From Dyella acidiphila (GTDB lineage Bacteria > Pseudomonadota > Gammaproteobacteria > Xanthomonadales > Rhodanobacteraceae): a stretch of DNA of 64,000 nt. A program made the position numbers and the translations under genes. This document shows, in pieces, positions 44,388-51,817 of the stretch. The stretch spans positions 124,001-188,000 of the forward strand of contig NZ_JACZZA010000005.1 in assembly GCF_014863405.1 (NCBI RefSeq). The letters run 5' to 3'. The notes beneath the pieces are model-generated. The model saw nothing but the letters and a program-made list of their open reading frames with translations, was not told the DNA's origin and did no database searches. The first letter of the stretch is position 1; each line of letters opens with the position of its first letter.

Positions 44388-44579
44388 TCAAGCAAGCCTC
44401 CGCAGCCTCCTGCGAGTCATCCATCGGCCTAATCCGCAGGCAGACGCAGACCCAAATGACGCTACGCAAATTAGATAAAAATCACTTACTCCAACCATGC
44501 TCGAAAAAAAAGAAATAAATATCGATAATATTAAAAATATCACCGTCTCGTAAGAGAAAGATGCTTTACTTAAATCCAC
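44388..44579 (-). CDS. Small membrane protein, candidate bacteriocin immunity protein
   Basis: 63 residues from a GTG at 44579, easily missed because of its start codon; AAAGGAGTGATTT precedes it, nearly identical to the ribosome site of the bacteriocin gene. The protein (GTG-MDLSKASFSYETVIFLI...) holds two hydrophobic segments (about residues 12-26 and 30-48) and ends in a basic tail (RWMTRRRLRRLA), the usual build of class II bacteriocin immunity proteins. Local DNA is strikingly AT-rich. It lies 54 bases downstream of the precursor gene, beyond a hairpin. Immunity function is inferred from size, topology and position; no family match is claimed. Confidence 0.65.
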   Translation of the reverse strand: MDLSKASFSYETVIFLILSIFISFFSSMVGVSDFYLICVASFGSASACGLGRWMTRRRLRRLA

Positions 44580-44598
44580 AAATCACTCCTTTCATAAA

Positions 44599-44628
44599 AG
44601 TTCGGCACGCCAACAGGCGTGCCGAACT
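44599..44628 (-). terminator. Strong hairpin between precursor and candidate immunity gene
   Basis: On the minus strand AGTTCGGCACGCC-tgtt-GGCGTGCCGAACT (13-bp perfect arms) is followed by TTTAT. It begins six bases after the bacteriocin stop, just before the ribosome site of the next gene. It could end most transcripts after the precursor, or be partly read through so that immunity is expressed at a lower level. Confidence 0.75.
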
Positions 44629-44633
44629 CAAGG

Positions 44634-44900
44634 TCATATCTTGTTGGGAATTTTGTAATAGGGGAACGCCTGATTTGGATTAGGGCGCATTGATCCGGCA
44701 GCCATGCCGGCCAAGCCAGCAATAGCAGCACCGTAAACTCCAAGCTCCCCTAACGGGCTACAGCCAGCAGCGATCCCTACGATCCAGCCCACAAAATTGC
44801 CGAAGCCTCCACCACCTCCGCCAGCACCACCTCCGCCCTGGGAGCTAAACATCATGCCCCCACCCACCATGTCTATTTCCCTGACACTTAATTCATTCAT
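44634..44900 (-). CDS. Double-glycine bacteriocin/microcin precursor
   Basis: 88 residues. The first 14 (MNELSVREIDMVGG) match double-glycine leaders of class II bacteriocins and microcin V-type peptides (ELS..EI..V.GG). Cleavage after Gly14 would leave a 74-residue peptide that begins GMMFSSQ, has a run of Gly (GGGGAGGGGGGFG), then a hydrophobic part with GxxxG spacings (GNFVGWIVGIAAG, GVYGAAIAGLAG), one Cys, and a polar C-terminus ending YYKIPNKI. GxxxG motifs are typical of membrane-inserting bacteriocins. The ribosome site AAAGGAGTAATTTT is excellent. The exporter and adaptor needed to process and secrete it are the two genes upstream. Target range unknown. Confidence 0.8.
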   Translation of the reverse strand: MNELSVREIDMVGGGMMFSSQGGGGAGGGGGGFGNFVGWIVGIAAGCSPLGELGVYGAAIAGLAGMAAGSMRPNPNQAFPYYKIPNKI

Positions 44901-44965
44901 AAAATTACTCCTTTATCAATATGCCTGGAATATATCGCCGCCCAGACTTCGGCTAAATTTCTCAG

Positions 44966-44983
44966 TGTCAAAAATTCTGTCAA
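44966..44983 (-). promoter_or_regulatory. Candidate -35 elements for the bacteriocin gene
   Basis: Two TTGACA hexamers (minus strand, 44978-44983 and 44966-44971) lie 66-80 bases before the precursor ATG, within an AT-rich stretch. AAATTT lies 17 bases from the first, a weak -10. A dedicated promoter would allow precursor expression beyond that of the transporter; not proven. Confidence 0.35.
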
Positions 44984-47127
44984 TGGCAACCTAAAGTGCC
45001 GCTTTGCTTATCCAATGAAAACACCTTGCTCGCCGCAGCGATGGTATCGGGACGATGAGCAATGACTAGGGTTGTTATATGGAGTTGCCGTACGACATTG
45101 TTTACAAGACGCTCATTTGCAACATCCAGATGACTCGTGGCTTCGTCCAATACGAGAAATTTGGGCTGACGGTATAACGCTCTAGCCAAAACCAGTCGCT
45201 GCTTTTGGCCGCCCGACAAACTCGATCCCATCTCGCCCACCAAACTCTGATAACCCATCGGCATCGCCATGATGTCTTCATGGATCGCAGCCATTCGCGC
45301 CGCACCTTCGATGCCTTCCGGCGTCGTGGCGAAATCGAAGAAACTGATGTTGTCGGCAATCGAGCCTGCAAAGAGCTGGTCGTCCTGCATCACCGCAGCA
45401 ACCCATTGCCGGTATGTATCGAGCCCCAGCTTGCGGATATCGATGCCACCGAACAGCACTTCGCCCTCGGTCGGTTCCAGCAGGCCCAGCACAAGCTTGG
45501 CCAGGGTGCTTTTGCCGCACCCGCTTGGCCCGACCAAGGCGACGGACTCACCGGCTTCGATATGGAGATTGCAGTTCCTGATGACCCATGGTTCGTCATC
45601 CGCATAGCGGAAGCTGACATGGCGCAGCTCAATGTTCGCGGGCGGCGTAGATCCTTGCCACGGTGCATCGGCGGTACTTTCGGGCGCTGTCAGCGCAATG
45701 TCTGCAACACGCTCGGCATGCAATTTCAGCATGCGGAACTCCATCCACTTGTCGATCAGGCCGGCCGAGCGGGCGGTGAATTGATCGGCGTAGGCGACAA
45801 AGGCGATCAGCGCACCCGCCGAAAATGCACTCTCCAACGCCAGGCTGGCGGCAATCCAGATCAGTGCCACGTGACCGATGCCGAACATCAATTGATTGCT
45901 GAGCGAAAAAGCCAGATCCAGGCGTTGAATGGCGATATCCCGGTTGACTGCCGCCACGGTGGCATTGGCGTAGCGAGCAAGGCGCAGATCCTGCTTGTTG
46001 GCCAGCTTGATCGGCATCGCACCGCGGATCGACTCCAGCAATTCGCTTTGCTGGCGGGCCGCGTACACGATCTGTTCCTCGCTGGCGCGGCGCAGCGGAT
46101 GGAAGAACAGGCAGCGGGTGGCGGCGTACGCAGCGAACAGGCCGATCACCAGCACGGTCAGGCGCATGCTGTAGCAGGCCATGACGATCAGGGTCACGCC
46201 CGACATCAGGCCATCCAGCAGCGAGCCGGCAAACTGAGTGGTAAGCGTCTTCTGGATGGCCTGGATGGAGCCGAAGCGCGACACCACATCGCCGATATGC
46301 CGCTTTTCATACCAGTCGAGTGGCAGGCGCAGCAGATGCGCAAACAGATTGCTGGCCCACTGCACGCCCAGGCTTGCCCCCAGCCGGGTGAGCGCCCATG
46401 ACCTTGCCGCCGCGATCAAGGCCGAAAAGACCGTAACACCGAGAAACCCGAGGCCCAGCAGATTGAGCAAATCATGATCGGCCGACACCAGCACTTGATC
46501 GAGCACCCATTGCAGATAAAACGGACCTGCCAGGGCAAATACTTCGAGTGCCAACGCCAGCAGCAGGATATGCAGCATGGCTGGAGCGAGCCCATGCACG
46601 CGCCCGGTCAAGGCGCGCAAGGACACCGCCTGGCGTTCGCGGACAGGAGCGAAATCCGCCGCGGGCGCCAGCTCCAGCGCAACGCCGGTGAACTGCGCAG
46701 ATGCCTCGCGCAGACTGAGCTTGCGGACACCATGGGCCGGATCGTGGACGACGATGTGCCGACGCGTGACCCGCTTTAGCACCACGAAGTGGTTGAAGTT
46801 CCAATGCAGCACGCAGGGCGTGCGCAAGCGGCGCAATTCTTCCAGTTCAAGCTTCACGGCACGGCAGCTGAAGCTCATCTGGCCAGCCATCACCATTAGC
46901 CGAGCCAGCGTCATCCCCTTGAGCGAGGTGGAAAAACGCCGACGCAATCCGGCCAGATCCACATCGTGGCCGTGATAGCTGGCGATCATCGCCAGGCAAG
47001 CCACGCCGCATTCGGCGGCTTCCGTTTGCAACATCATCGGCAAGGGCGACGACCAGCCGAAGCGCAACCGGGACAAAGCGCGCCGCTGCGCGGTCCCGTG
47101 GACATCCCGCCGCGCGCCATCAGCCAT
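44980..47127 (-). CDS. Peptidase-containing ABC exporter (C39 domain), bacteriocin processing and secretion
   Basis: 715 residues from ATG 47127 (GGAGGGG upstream, overlapping the adaptor stop). The N-terminal C39 peptidase domain has Cys40 in EAAECGVACLAM, His113 in FNHFVVLKRV and Asp129 in VHDPAHG. A six-helix membrane domain follows (about 170-450), then an ATPase with GPSGCGKST, SLSGGQKQR and FLVLDEATSHLD. It cleaves double-glycine leaders during export through the adaptor and an outer-membrane TolC-type channel, as in colicin V CvaB. The catalytic triad is intact. TolC is not in the window. Confidence 0.96.
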   Translation of the reverse strand: MADGARRDVHGTAQRRALSRLRFGWSSPLPMMLQTEAAECGVACLAMIASYHGHDVDLAGLRRRFSTSLKGMTLARLMVMAGQMSFSCRAVKLELEELRRLRTPCVLHWNFNHFVVLKRVTRRHIVVHDPAHGVRKLSLREASAQFTGVALELAPAADFAPVRERQAVSLRALTGRVHGLAPAMLHILLLALALEVFALAGPFYLQWVLDQVLVSADHDLLNLLGLGFLGVTVFSALIAAARSWALTRLGASLGVQWASNLFAHLLRLPLDWYEKRHIGDVVSRFGSIQAIQKTLTTQFAGSLLDGLMSGVTLIVMACYSMRLTVLVIGLFAAYAATRCLFFHPLRRASEEQIVYAARQQSELLESIRGAMPIKLANKQDLRLARYANATVAAVNRDIAIQRLDLAFSLSNQLMFGIGHVALIWIAASLALESAFSAGALIAFVAYADQFTARSAGLIDKWMEFRMLKLHAERVADIALTAPESTADAPWQGSTPPANIELRHVSFRYADDEPWVIRNCNLHIEAGESVALVGPSGCGKSTLAKLVLGLLEPTEGEVLFGGIDIRKLGLDTYRQWVAAVMQDDQLFAGSIADNISFFDFATTPEGIEGAARMAAIHEDIMAMPMGYQSLVGEMGSSLSGGQKQRLVLARALYRQPKFLVLDEATSHLDVANERLVNNVVRQLHITTLVIAHRPDTIAAASKVFSLDKQSGTLGCH

Positions 47128-48391
47128 GCGCCCCTCCCCATCCATGCCGGACCATGCCGTACAGCGGCTCGAACACCCATTCCAGCAGGCTGCGCCGTTC
47201 CAGCAGGATGTCGGCATCCATCGCCATGCCGGCCTTCAGCGTTTCTGGCTTGCCATAAGCCATCACCTGCTGGCTATCGAGCGCCACCAGGACGCGATAG
47301 AGCGGCTCCTGCGGCAGCCGGCCGCCAAGCGCCTGCACGTCGGCAGCGGCGAGCGCGCTGCGCGAGACATCGAGCACCCGCCCGTATTGCTGGCCGAACT
47401 TCTGGTAGGGGAAGGCGGCATATCTGAGCACCACCCGATGGCCCGGCTCGATAAAGCCGGCTGCGCGCGAAGGCACCAGCAATTGCGCTTGCAAGGCCGA
47501 ACCGGCCGGCAGCAATGCGAGTGCCGATTGGCCAGCGCCGATCGCCTGCCCCTGCTTGAGCAAGACAGCCGATACGAGCCCGTCGCGCGGCGCCCGGATC
47601 ACCGCACCGCGAAGCACCTCGTTATGGGCGACGGATTGCCCGATATCGGCCAGTTGCCGTTCGATATCGTTGCGACGCGAGGCCACCTCCAGCGGCAGTT
47701 GGCGAAGCTGCTGTTCGGCCGTATCCCGTTGCTGGCGTATATCCAGCTGCTGTCGCAGCAGCGATTTGTATTGATTGCTGGCATCGAGCGCCGCGTTCTC
47801 CTGCTGCTGAATCTGAAAAGCCGATACATAGCCCTGCCGGCCCAGCGGCTTGATACGCTCCAGCAGTTGCCTGGCGCTCTCGGCTTGCCGCCGCTGGATG
47901 ACCAGTTGGCCGGCCACTTGCACAAGCTGGGCTTGCAGCAGCGCGACCTTGCTCTGCAAAGCTTGCGCTTGCTGCGTTTTCAGCTCGTCTTGTGCCTGCA
48001 AGTCCTCCTGCAGGCGCCACCGCTTTGCCCGCAGTTGCTGGTCGACAAAAGCATAGGTACTGCCGATAGCAGCGCTCTCTTGCTCTCCTGAAATTTCGAT
48101 CAGCGCATCGCCCGTCTTTACCGCCTGACCGTCACTGACCCAGACGCGAGTGACTAATCCAGCGCTGACGGCCGAGAGATGGAGCACGCCTGCGTTTGGT
48201 ACAAGCTGGCCGTTGACGCTCTCACGCCGGGTGTAATGTCCCAATAGCAAGAACATCATCAATGCGACTGCGAGCGAAACGGCTAGCAGCATCCAGAGCC
48301 AGCGCGACAGCTGCGTGGCGACAAGCATCGATCCCATCCACTCGCCGCGCTGCGCAGCCATCGCCTGCTGGCGAAACAACGAATCGTCCAT
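47120..48391 (-). CDS. HlyD/CvaA-family periplasmic adaptor for the bacteriocin exporter
   Basis: 423 residues. A short cytoplasmic N-terminus (MDDSLFRQQAMAAQRGEWMG, similar in position to CvaA) and one membrane helix (WLWMLLAVSLAVALMMFLLLG, about 31-52) are followed by a lipoyl-like half-motif (VSAGLVTRVWVSDGQAVKTGDALIEI), a long coiled coil (about 110-240) and the returning barrel with VIRAPRDGLVSAVLLKQGQAIGAG. It links the inner-membrane exporter to an outer-membrane channel. First gene of the cassette; it overlaps the exporter gene by eight bases. Confidence 0.93.
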   Translation of the reverse strand: MDDSLFRQQAMAAQRGEWMGSMLVATQLSRWLWMLLAVSLAVALMMFLLLGHYTRRESVNGQLVPNAGVLHLSAVSAGLVTRVWVSDGQAVKTGDALIEISGEQESAAIGSTYAFVDQQLRAKRWRLQEDLQAQDELKTQQAQALQSKVALLQAQLVQVAGQLVIQRRQAESARQLLERIKPLGRQGYVSAFQIQQQENAALDASNQYKSLLRQQLDIRQQRDTAEQQLRQLPLEVASRRNDIERQLADIGQSVAHNEVLRGAVIRAPRDGLVSAVLLKQGQAIGAGQSALALLPAGSALQAQLLVPSRAAGFIEPGHRVVLRYAAFPYQKFGQQYGRVLDVSRSALAAADVQALGGRLPQEPLYRVLVALDSQQVMAYGKPETLKAGMAMDADILLERRSLLEWVFEPLYGMVRHGWGGAHG

Positions 48392-48553
48392 CCTTGCCCT
48401 GCCCCTCTTCCGCTCGCCCTGTCCGTTTCATAGCGTGGACAGCTATCGAACTTAATCTCGAGATACGGGGCCCGATACCAGAAAATTCCAGTCAGCCAAT
48501 CGGCTCGCTTTTATCGATGGCGTACGTAGGTACGTAGACAAGCCGGCATATGG
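48392..48553. promoter_or_regulatory. Promoter region of the bacteriocin cassette
   Basis: 162 bases upstream of the adaptor gene. It includes TACGTAGGTACGTAG at 48523-48537, in which the palindrome TACGTA occurs twice eight bases apart; a possible regulator site. Confidence 0.35.
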
Positions 48554-50263
48554 CTAGGGATGACTCACCGCCACTGGAATATCGTGTTTGCGCAGTATTT
48601 GCAGCACCGCTGCAATCGCCTTCGGATCGCGTGGTACGCCATGATGATCCGCATCGATGATCAGGCTGGATGCGGCGCCCGGCAGCAGGGCACTGGCCAG
48701 GGGCACGTAGCCATCGCTGGGCGGATGCTCGCCCGCCAGCGAGCCGGCGATGTTGTGGTAGCGCACGCCCACGGCCGGCATCAGGGTTTCATCCACCATC
48801 GACACCGGTTCATCCGGCATCAGGCTGGTGACGCTGCTGAGATGGCTGATGCGATAGGTGCCGGTAATCAGGCTGGCCTGCACGGCACCGGGATTTTCCT
48901 GGCTGATGCGCTGCAGTTTTTCCATTTCCGGAATATGGTGCCAGGCCAGATCCTGCGCCAGCCGGCCGAACCAGTCACCGGCTACCGGACTGCCGTGCTG
49001 CGGCGATGCCATGAAGACCAGTTCGTCCACGCCTGCATACGGCTGGAACTCGAACACGCTCTTGAGCGTGGCCAGATCGTCGGCGCTGCCATGCAGGCTA
49101 CCGAACGGCACCGTAAAGGCCGCGCTCCACAGCGCCGGTGTGCTTTGTGCGCACAGCAGCCGCGCAATCACACCGCCCATGCTGTGCCCCACCAGCACCA
49201 CGCCATGCCGGGCCGGCGCGGTACCGGCCGGATCGAGAATTTTCCAGGTCGCGTCGAGATAGCTTTGCACGCGCGCACGTTCGATCAGCAGCGCAGCGTT
49301 GCTCTGATAGACCACGTGCCAGATCTGGTAGCGGCGATGCAGCTCGGCGTCGCCCATGATGGCGTTGCTCAACGGCGCCCAGATCAGCGGGCTGCTGCCG
49401 AGCCCATGGATCATGATCACCGGCGTCTTGTTCGGATCGTAGTCGTCCAGCAAAAACAGGCCGGCGCGACGGCCGACCGCCTGGCCGCCGATCAGCCCCC
49501 ACCAGCCCAGGCGGCGCAGCTTGCTGCGTTCGAGCAGTTGCTCGTAGGGCGCGGAAACATCTTCGGCTACCTGATAGCTGATGTTGCCTACGCTGTGCAG
49601 GGGCTGCGCAAGCGGATTCTGCACCACCAATACCGGTTGTTCGCCAGCATGCGACGGATCCGGCGCGGCTTCCAGCCATACCGTTGCCGGCCGGAAAATA
49701 CCCTCAGGCGGATAGAGCGAGCAGACGGGGCGATGCGTACACGGCGGCGCCGCCGCCACCATCGTCACGCCAAAGCCCTGCTGCTGATAACGCGTGCCAT
49801 CGAGCACCTGCATATTGATGCGGTTCGCCAGCTCCATATGCACGTGCTCGCCAAGGCTGTCGGGCAAACTGCGGAATTGCACATCGACGTAGCGGCCATT
49901 CAACAGCATATGGCCGGCATGCAGATTCAAATCCGTGTTCTGCATAATCGCTTCGAGATAAGCGCGGCTGCAACGCGTGGCCAGCGCTGCCGCGGCCAGT
50001 TCCGCATTCACCTGTGCGGCGGTCATGGCGTCGTGCGCAAGCATGGCGCAGTTCATCCACGCATCGGCGCGCAAAGCCTGGTCCGGCTGATGCTCGGCAT
50101 GCGTCGCCCAGCCCTGTGCCTTGCTCAACGCATCCTGCGCCGACACGCCGGAGTAGTTGGCCGAAGGCTTGGGTGCGCCGGTACCGCAGCCATGCAGCAA
50201 CAGCATGCCGGCCAGCATCAAACATCCCGGCCAGACATATGCATGATGCTTACGGCACGACAT
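48554..50263 (-). CDS. Lipoprotein alpha/beta-hydrolase (lipase/esterase-like)
   Basis: 569 residues from ATG 50263 (GAGGT upstream). The signal ends in LLLHGC, a lipobox that would acylate the Cys. An N-terminal domain of about 250 residues of unknown fold precedes an alpha/beta-hydrolase with VIMIHGLGSSPLIWAPL and the nucleophile elbow VLVGHSMGGVIARLL; His is expected in DADHHGVPRD near the end. It would act in the periplasm or at the outer membrane on esters such as lipids. Co-oriented with, but 160 bases from, the bacteriocin cassette; no functional link is implied. Confidence 0.85.
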   Translation of the reverse strand: MSCRKHHAYVWPGCLMLAGMLLLHGCGTGAPKPSANYSGVSAQDALSKAQGWATHAEHQPDQALRADAWMNCAMLAHDAMTAAQVNAELAAAALATRCSRAYLEAIMQNTDLNLHAGHMLLNGRYVDVQFRSLPDSLGEHVHMELANRINMQVLDGTRYQQQGFGVTMVAAAPPCTHRPVCSLYPPEGIFRPATVWLEAAPDPSHAGEQPVLVVQNPLAQPLHSVGNISYQVAEDVSAPYEQLLERSKLRRLGWWGLIGGQAVGRRAGLFLLDDYDPNKTPVIMIHGLGSSPLIWAPLSNAIMGDAELHRRYQIWHVVYQSNAALLIERARVQSYLDATWKILDPAGTAPARHGVVLVGHSMGGVIARLLCAQSTPALWSAAFTVPFGSLHGSADDLATLKSVFEFQPYAGVDELVFMASPQHGSPVAGDWFGRLAQDLAWHHIPEMEKLQRISQENPGAVQASLITGTYRISHLSSVTSLMPDEPVSMVDETLMPAVGVRYHNIAGSLAGEHPPSDGYVPLASALLPGAASSLIIDADHHGVPRDPKAIAAVLQILRKHDIPVAVSHP

Positions 50264-50450
50264 GCGGCTTGACCTCATGCTGCGTAGCGTTTCCCCAGGC
50301 TACGCATGATGTCACTTTTTTGCGCTCGTGCGCGTTCCACGCGTCAATGGCGCGAGGTCTGCGCACGGACCTGAACCTGCAGCTCGATCCATTGTTACGC
50401 TGAAATATTTATGTCAACGTCGCGGCCTGCAGCCACCGGAGGCCAGCACC

Positions 50451-51773
50451 GTGACAGAGGCCGTATCGTCCGCCCAGGCCGACAGCCTGCCGCACCCGCG
50501 CACGAGCATGCCGATCCTGATGGCGGTGACCGTCGGGGTTGGTGCCGGTGCCGGCCTGGCCGGCATGTGCCTGGGATTGCTGCTGCATTACATCCAGCAC
50601 GTGGCGTATGACTACAGCATGCATCGCCTGCTGAGCACGCAGAGCTTCATGCAGGGTGTAACCGCCTCCACGCCGCAGCGGCGAGTGGAAGTGCTGCTCG
50701 GCTGCGGCGTCGTCGCCGGACTGGGCTGGTGGGCGCTGTACCGCTTCGCCAAGCCGCTGGTCAGCGTGAACAAGGTGCTTAAATCCGACGATCCGCGCAC
50801 GCCGATGGTGGCGACGATGATCAATGCCTTGCTGCAGATCATTACCGTAGGGCTGGGCTCGCCGCTCGGACGCGAAGGTGCGCCGCGCGAAGCCGGCGCG
50901 GCGCTGGCCGGCTGGCTGTCGCATCGCATCGGGCTGTCGTCGCAGGAGAGTCGCATCATGGTGGCCTGCGGTGCGGGTGCAGGTTTGGCCGCGGTCTATA
51001 ACGTACCGCTGAGCGGCACGCTGTTTACGCTGGAAGTATTGCTCGGCACCTTTGCCACCGCGGCGGCGATCCCTGCCCTGCTTACCTCGGTGATTGCCGC
51101 CACGGTGGCATGGATCGGCCTGGGCAACGATGCGCAGTACACCGTGCCGATGTTCCAGTTGAGCGACTCGCTACTGGCGTGGGCGATCGTGATCGGCCCG
51201 ATTTTCGGCTTTGCCGCATACGGCTTCTCGCGCCTGGTCGACGCCGCACGCCGGCAGGCGCCGCGCGACTGGCGCCTGCTGCCGAGCTGCCTGCTGGCGT
51301 TCGGATTGATCGGGCTGGCAGCGGTTTTCTATCCGCAGCTACTGGGCAACGGCAAAGGGCCGATCCAGCTCGGCTTCAATGACGGCGTGAGCCTGCAACT
51401 GGCAGCCATTCTGCTGGTGCTCAAGCTGCTGGCGATGTTGCTGTGCCTGCGCGCAGGCGCTGGCGGCGGCCTGCTGACGCCGGGCATGTCGCTGGGCGCC
51501 ATGCTCGCCATCGTGGCCGGCGGCTTGTGGAATCACGCGTTCGGGGACGCACCGCTCGGCGCGTACGCCATTGTCGGCGCCGCGGCGTTCCTCGCAGCAT
51601 CGATGCGCATGCCGCTGACCGCCATCGTGATGGCGGTGGAACTTACCCGCGTGGACCACGATTACTTGTTTCCAGTGGTATTCGCGGTGGCGGGTTCGAG
51701 TGCGGCACTGCGCATCTGCGTACGCCGCTTCGATACCACGCACGAGCCATCGATGGTGGTGCACAAGGAATAG
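50451..51773 (+). CDS. ClC-family chloride channel/transporter, divergent subgroup
   Basis: 440 residues from GTG 50451, chosen for GGAGGCCAGCACC before it; the in-frame ATG 41 codons upstream precedes an implausible low-complexity leader. About ten to twelve membrane helices. The Glu-gate motif is SPLGREGAPREAGAAL (GREGP expected) and the third motif GAGGGLLTPGMSLGA (GGxFxP). The first ClC motif GSGIP is replaced (PLVSVNKVLKSDDP). No C-terminal CBS domains. Likely moves chloride or another anion; whether channel or antiporter is unclear. Confidence 0.87.
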   Translation: MTEAVSSAQADSLPHPRTSMPILMAVTVGVGAGAGLAGMCLGLLLHYIQHVAYDYSMHRLLSTQSFMQGVTASTPQRRVEVLLGCGVVAGLGWWALYRFAKPLVSVNKVLKSDDPRTPMVATMINALLQIITVGLGSPLGREGAPREAGAALAGWLSHRIGLSSQESRIMVACGAGAGLAAVYNVPLSGTLFTLEVLLGTFATAAAIPALLTSVIAATVAWIGLGNDAQYTVPMFQLSDSLLAWAIVIGPIFGFAAYGFSRLVDAARRQAPRDWRLLPSCLLAFGLIGLAAVFYPQLLGNGKGPIQLGFNDGVSLQLAAILLVLKLLAMLLCLRAGAGGGLLTPGMSLGAMLAIVAGGLWNHAFGDAPLGAYAIVGAAAFLAASMRMPLTAIVMAVELTRVDHDYLFPVVFAVAGSSAALRICVRRFDTTHEPSMVVHKE

Positions 51774-51817
51774 CGGCAAACGCATGCCGCCGCCCGGCAC
51801 GAACGGCGGCGCGTGGC

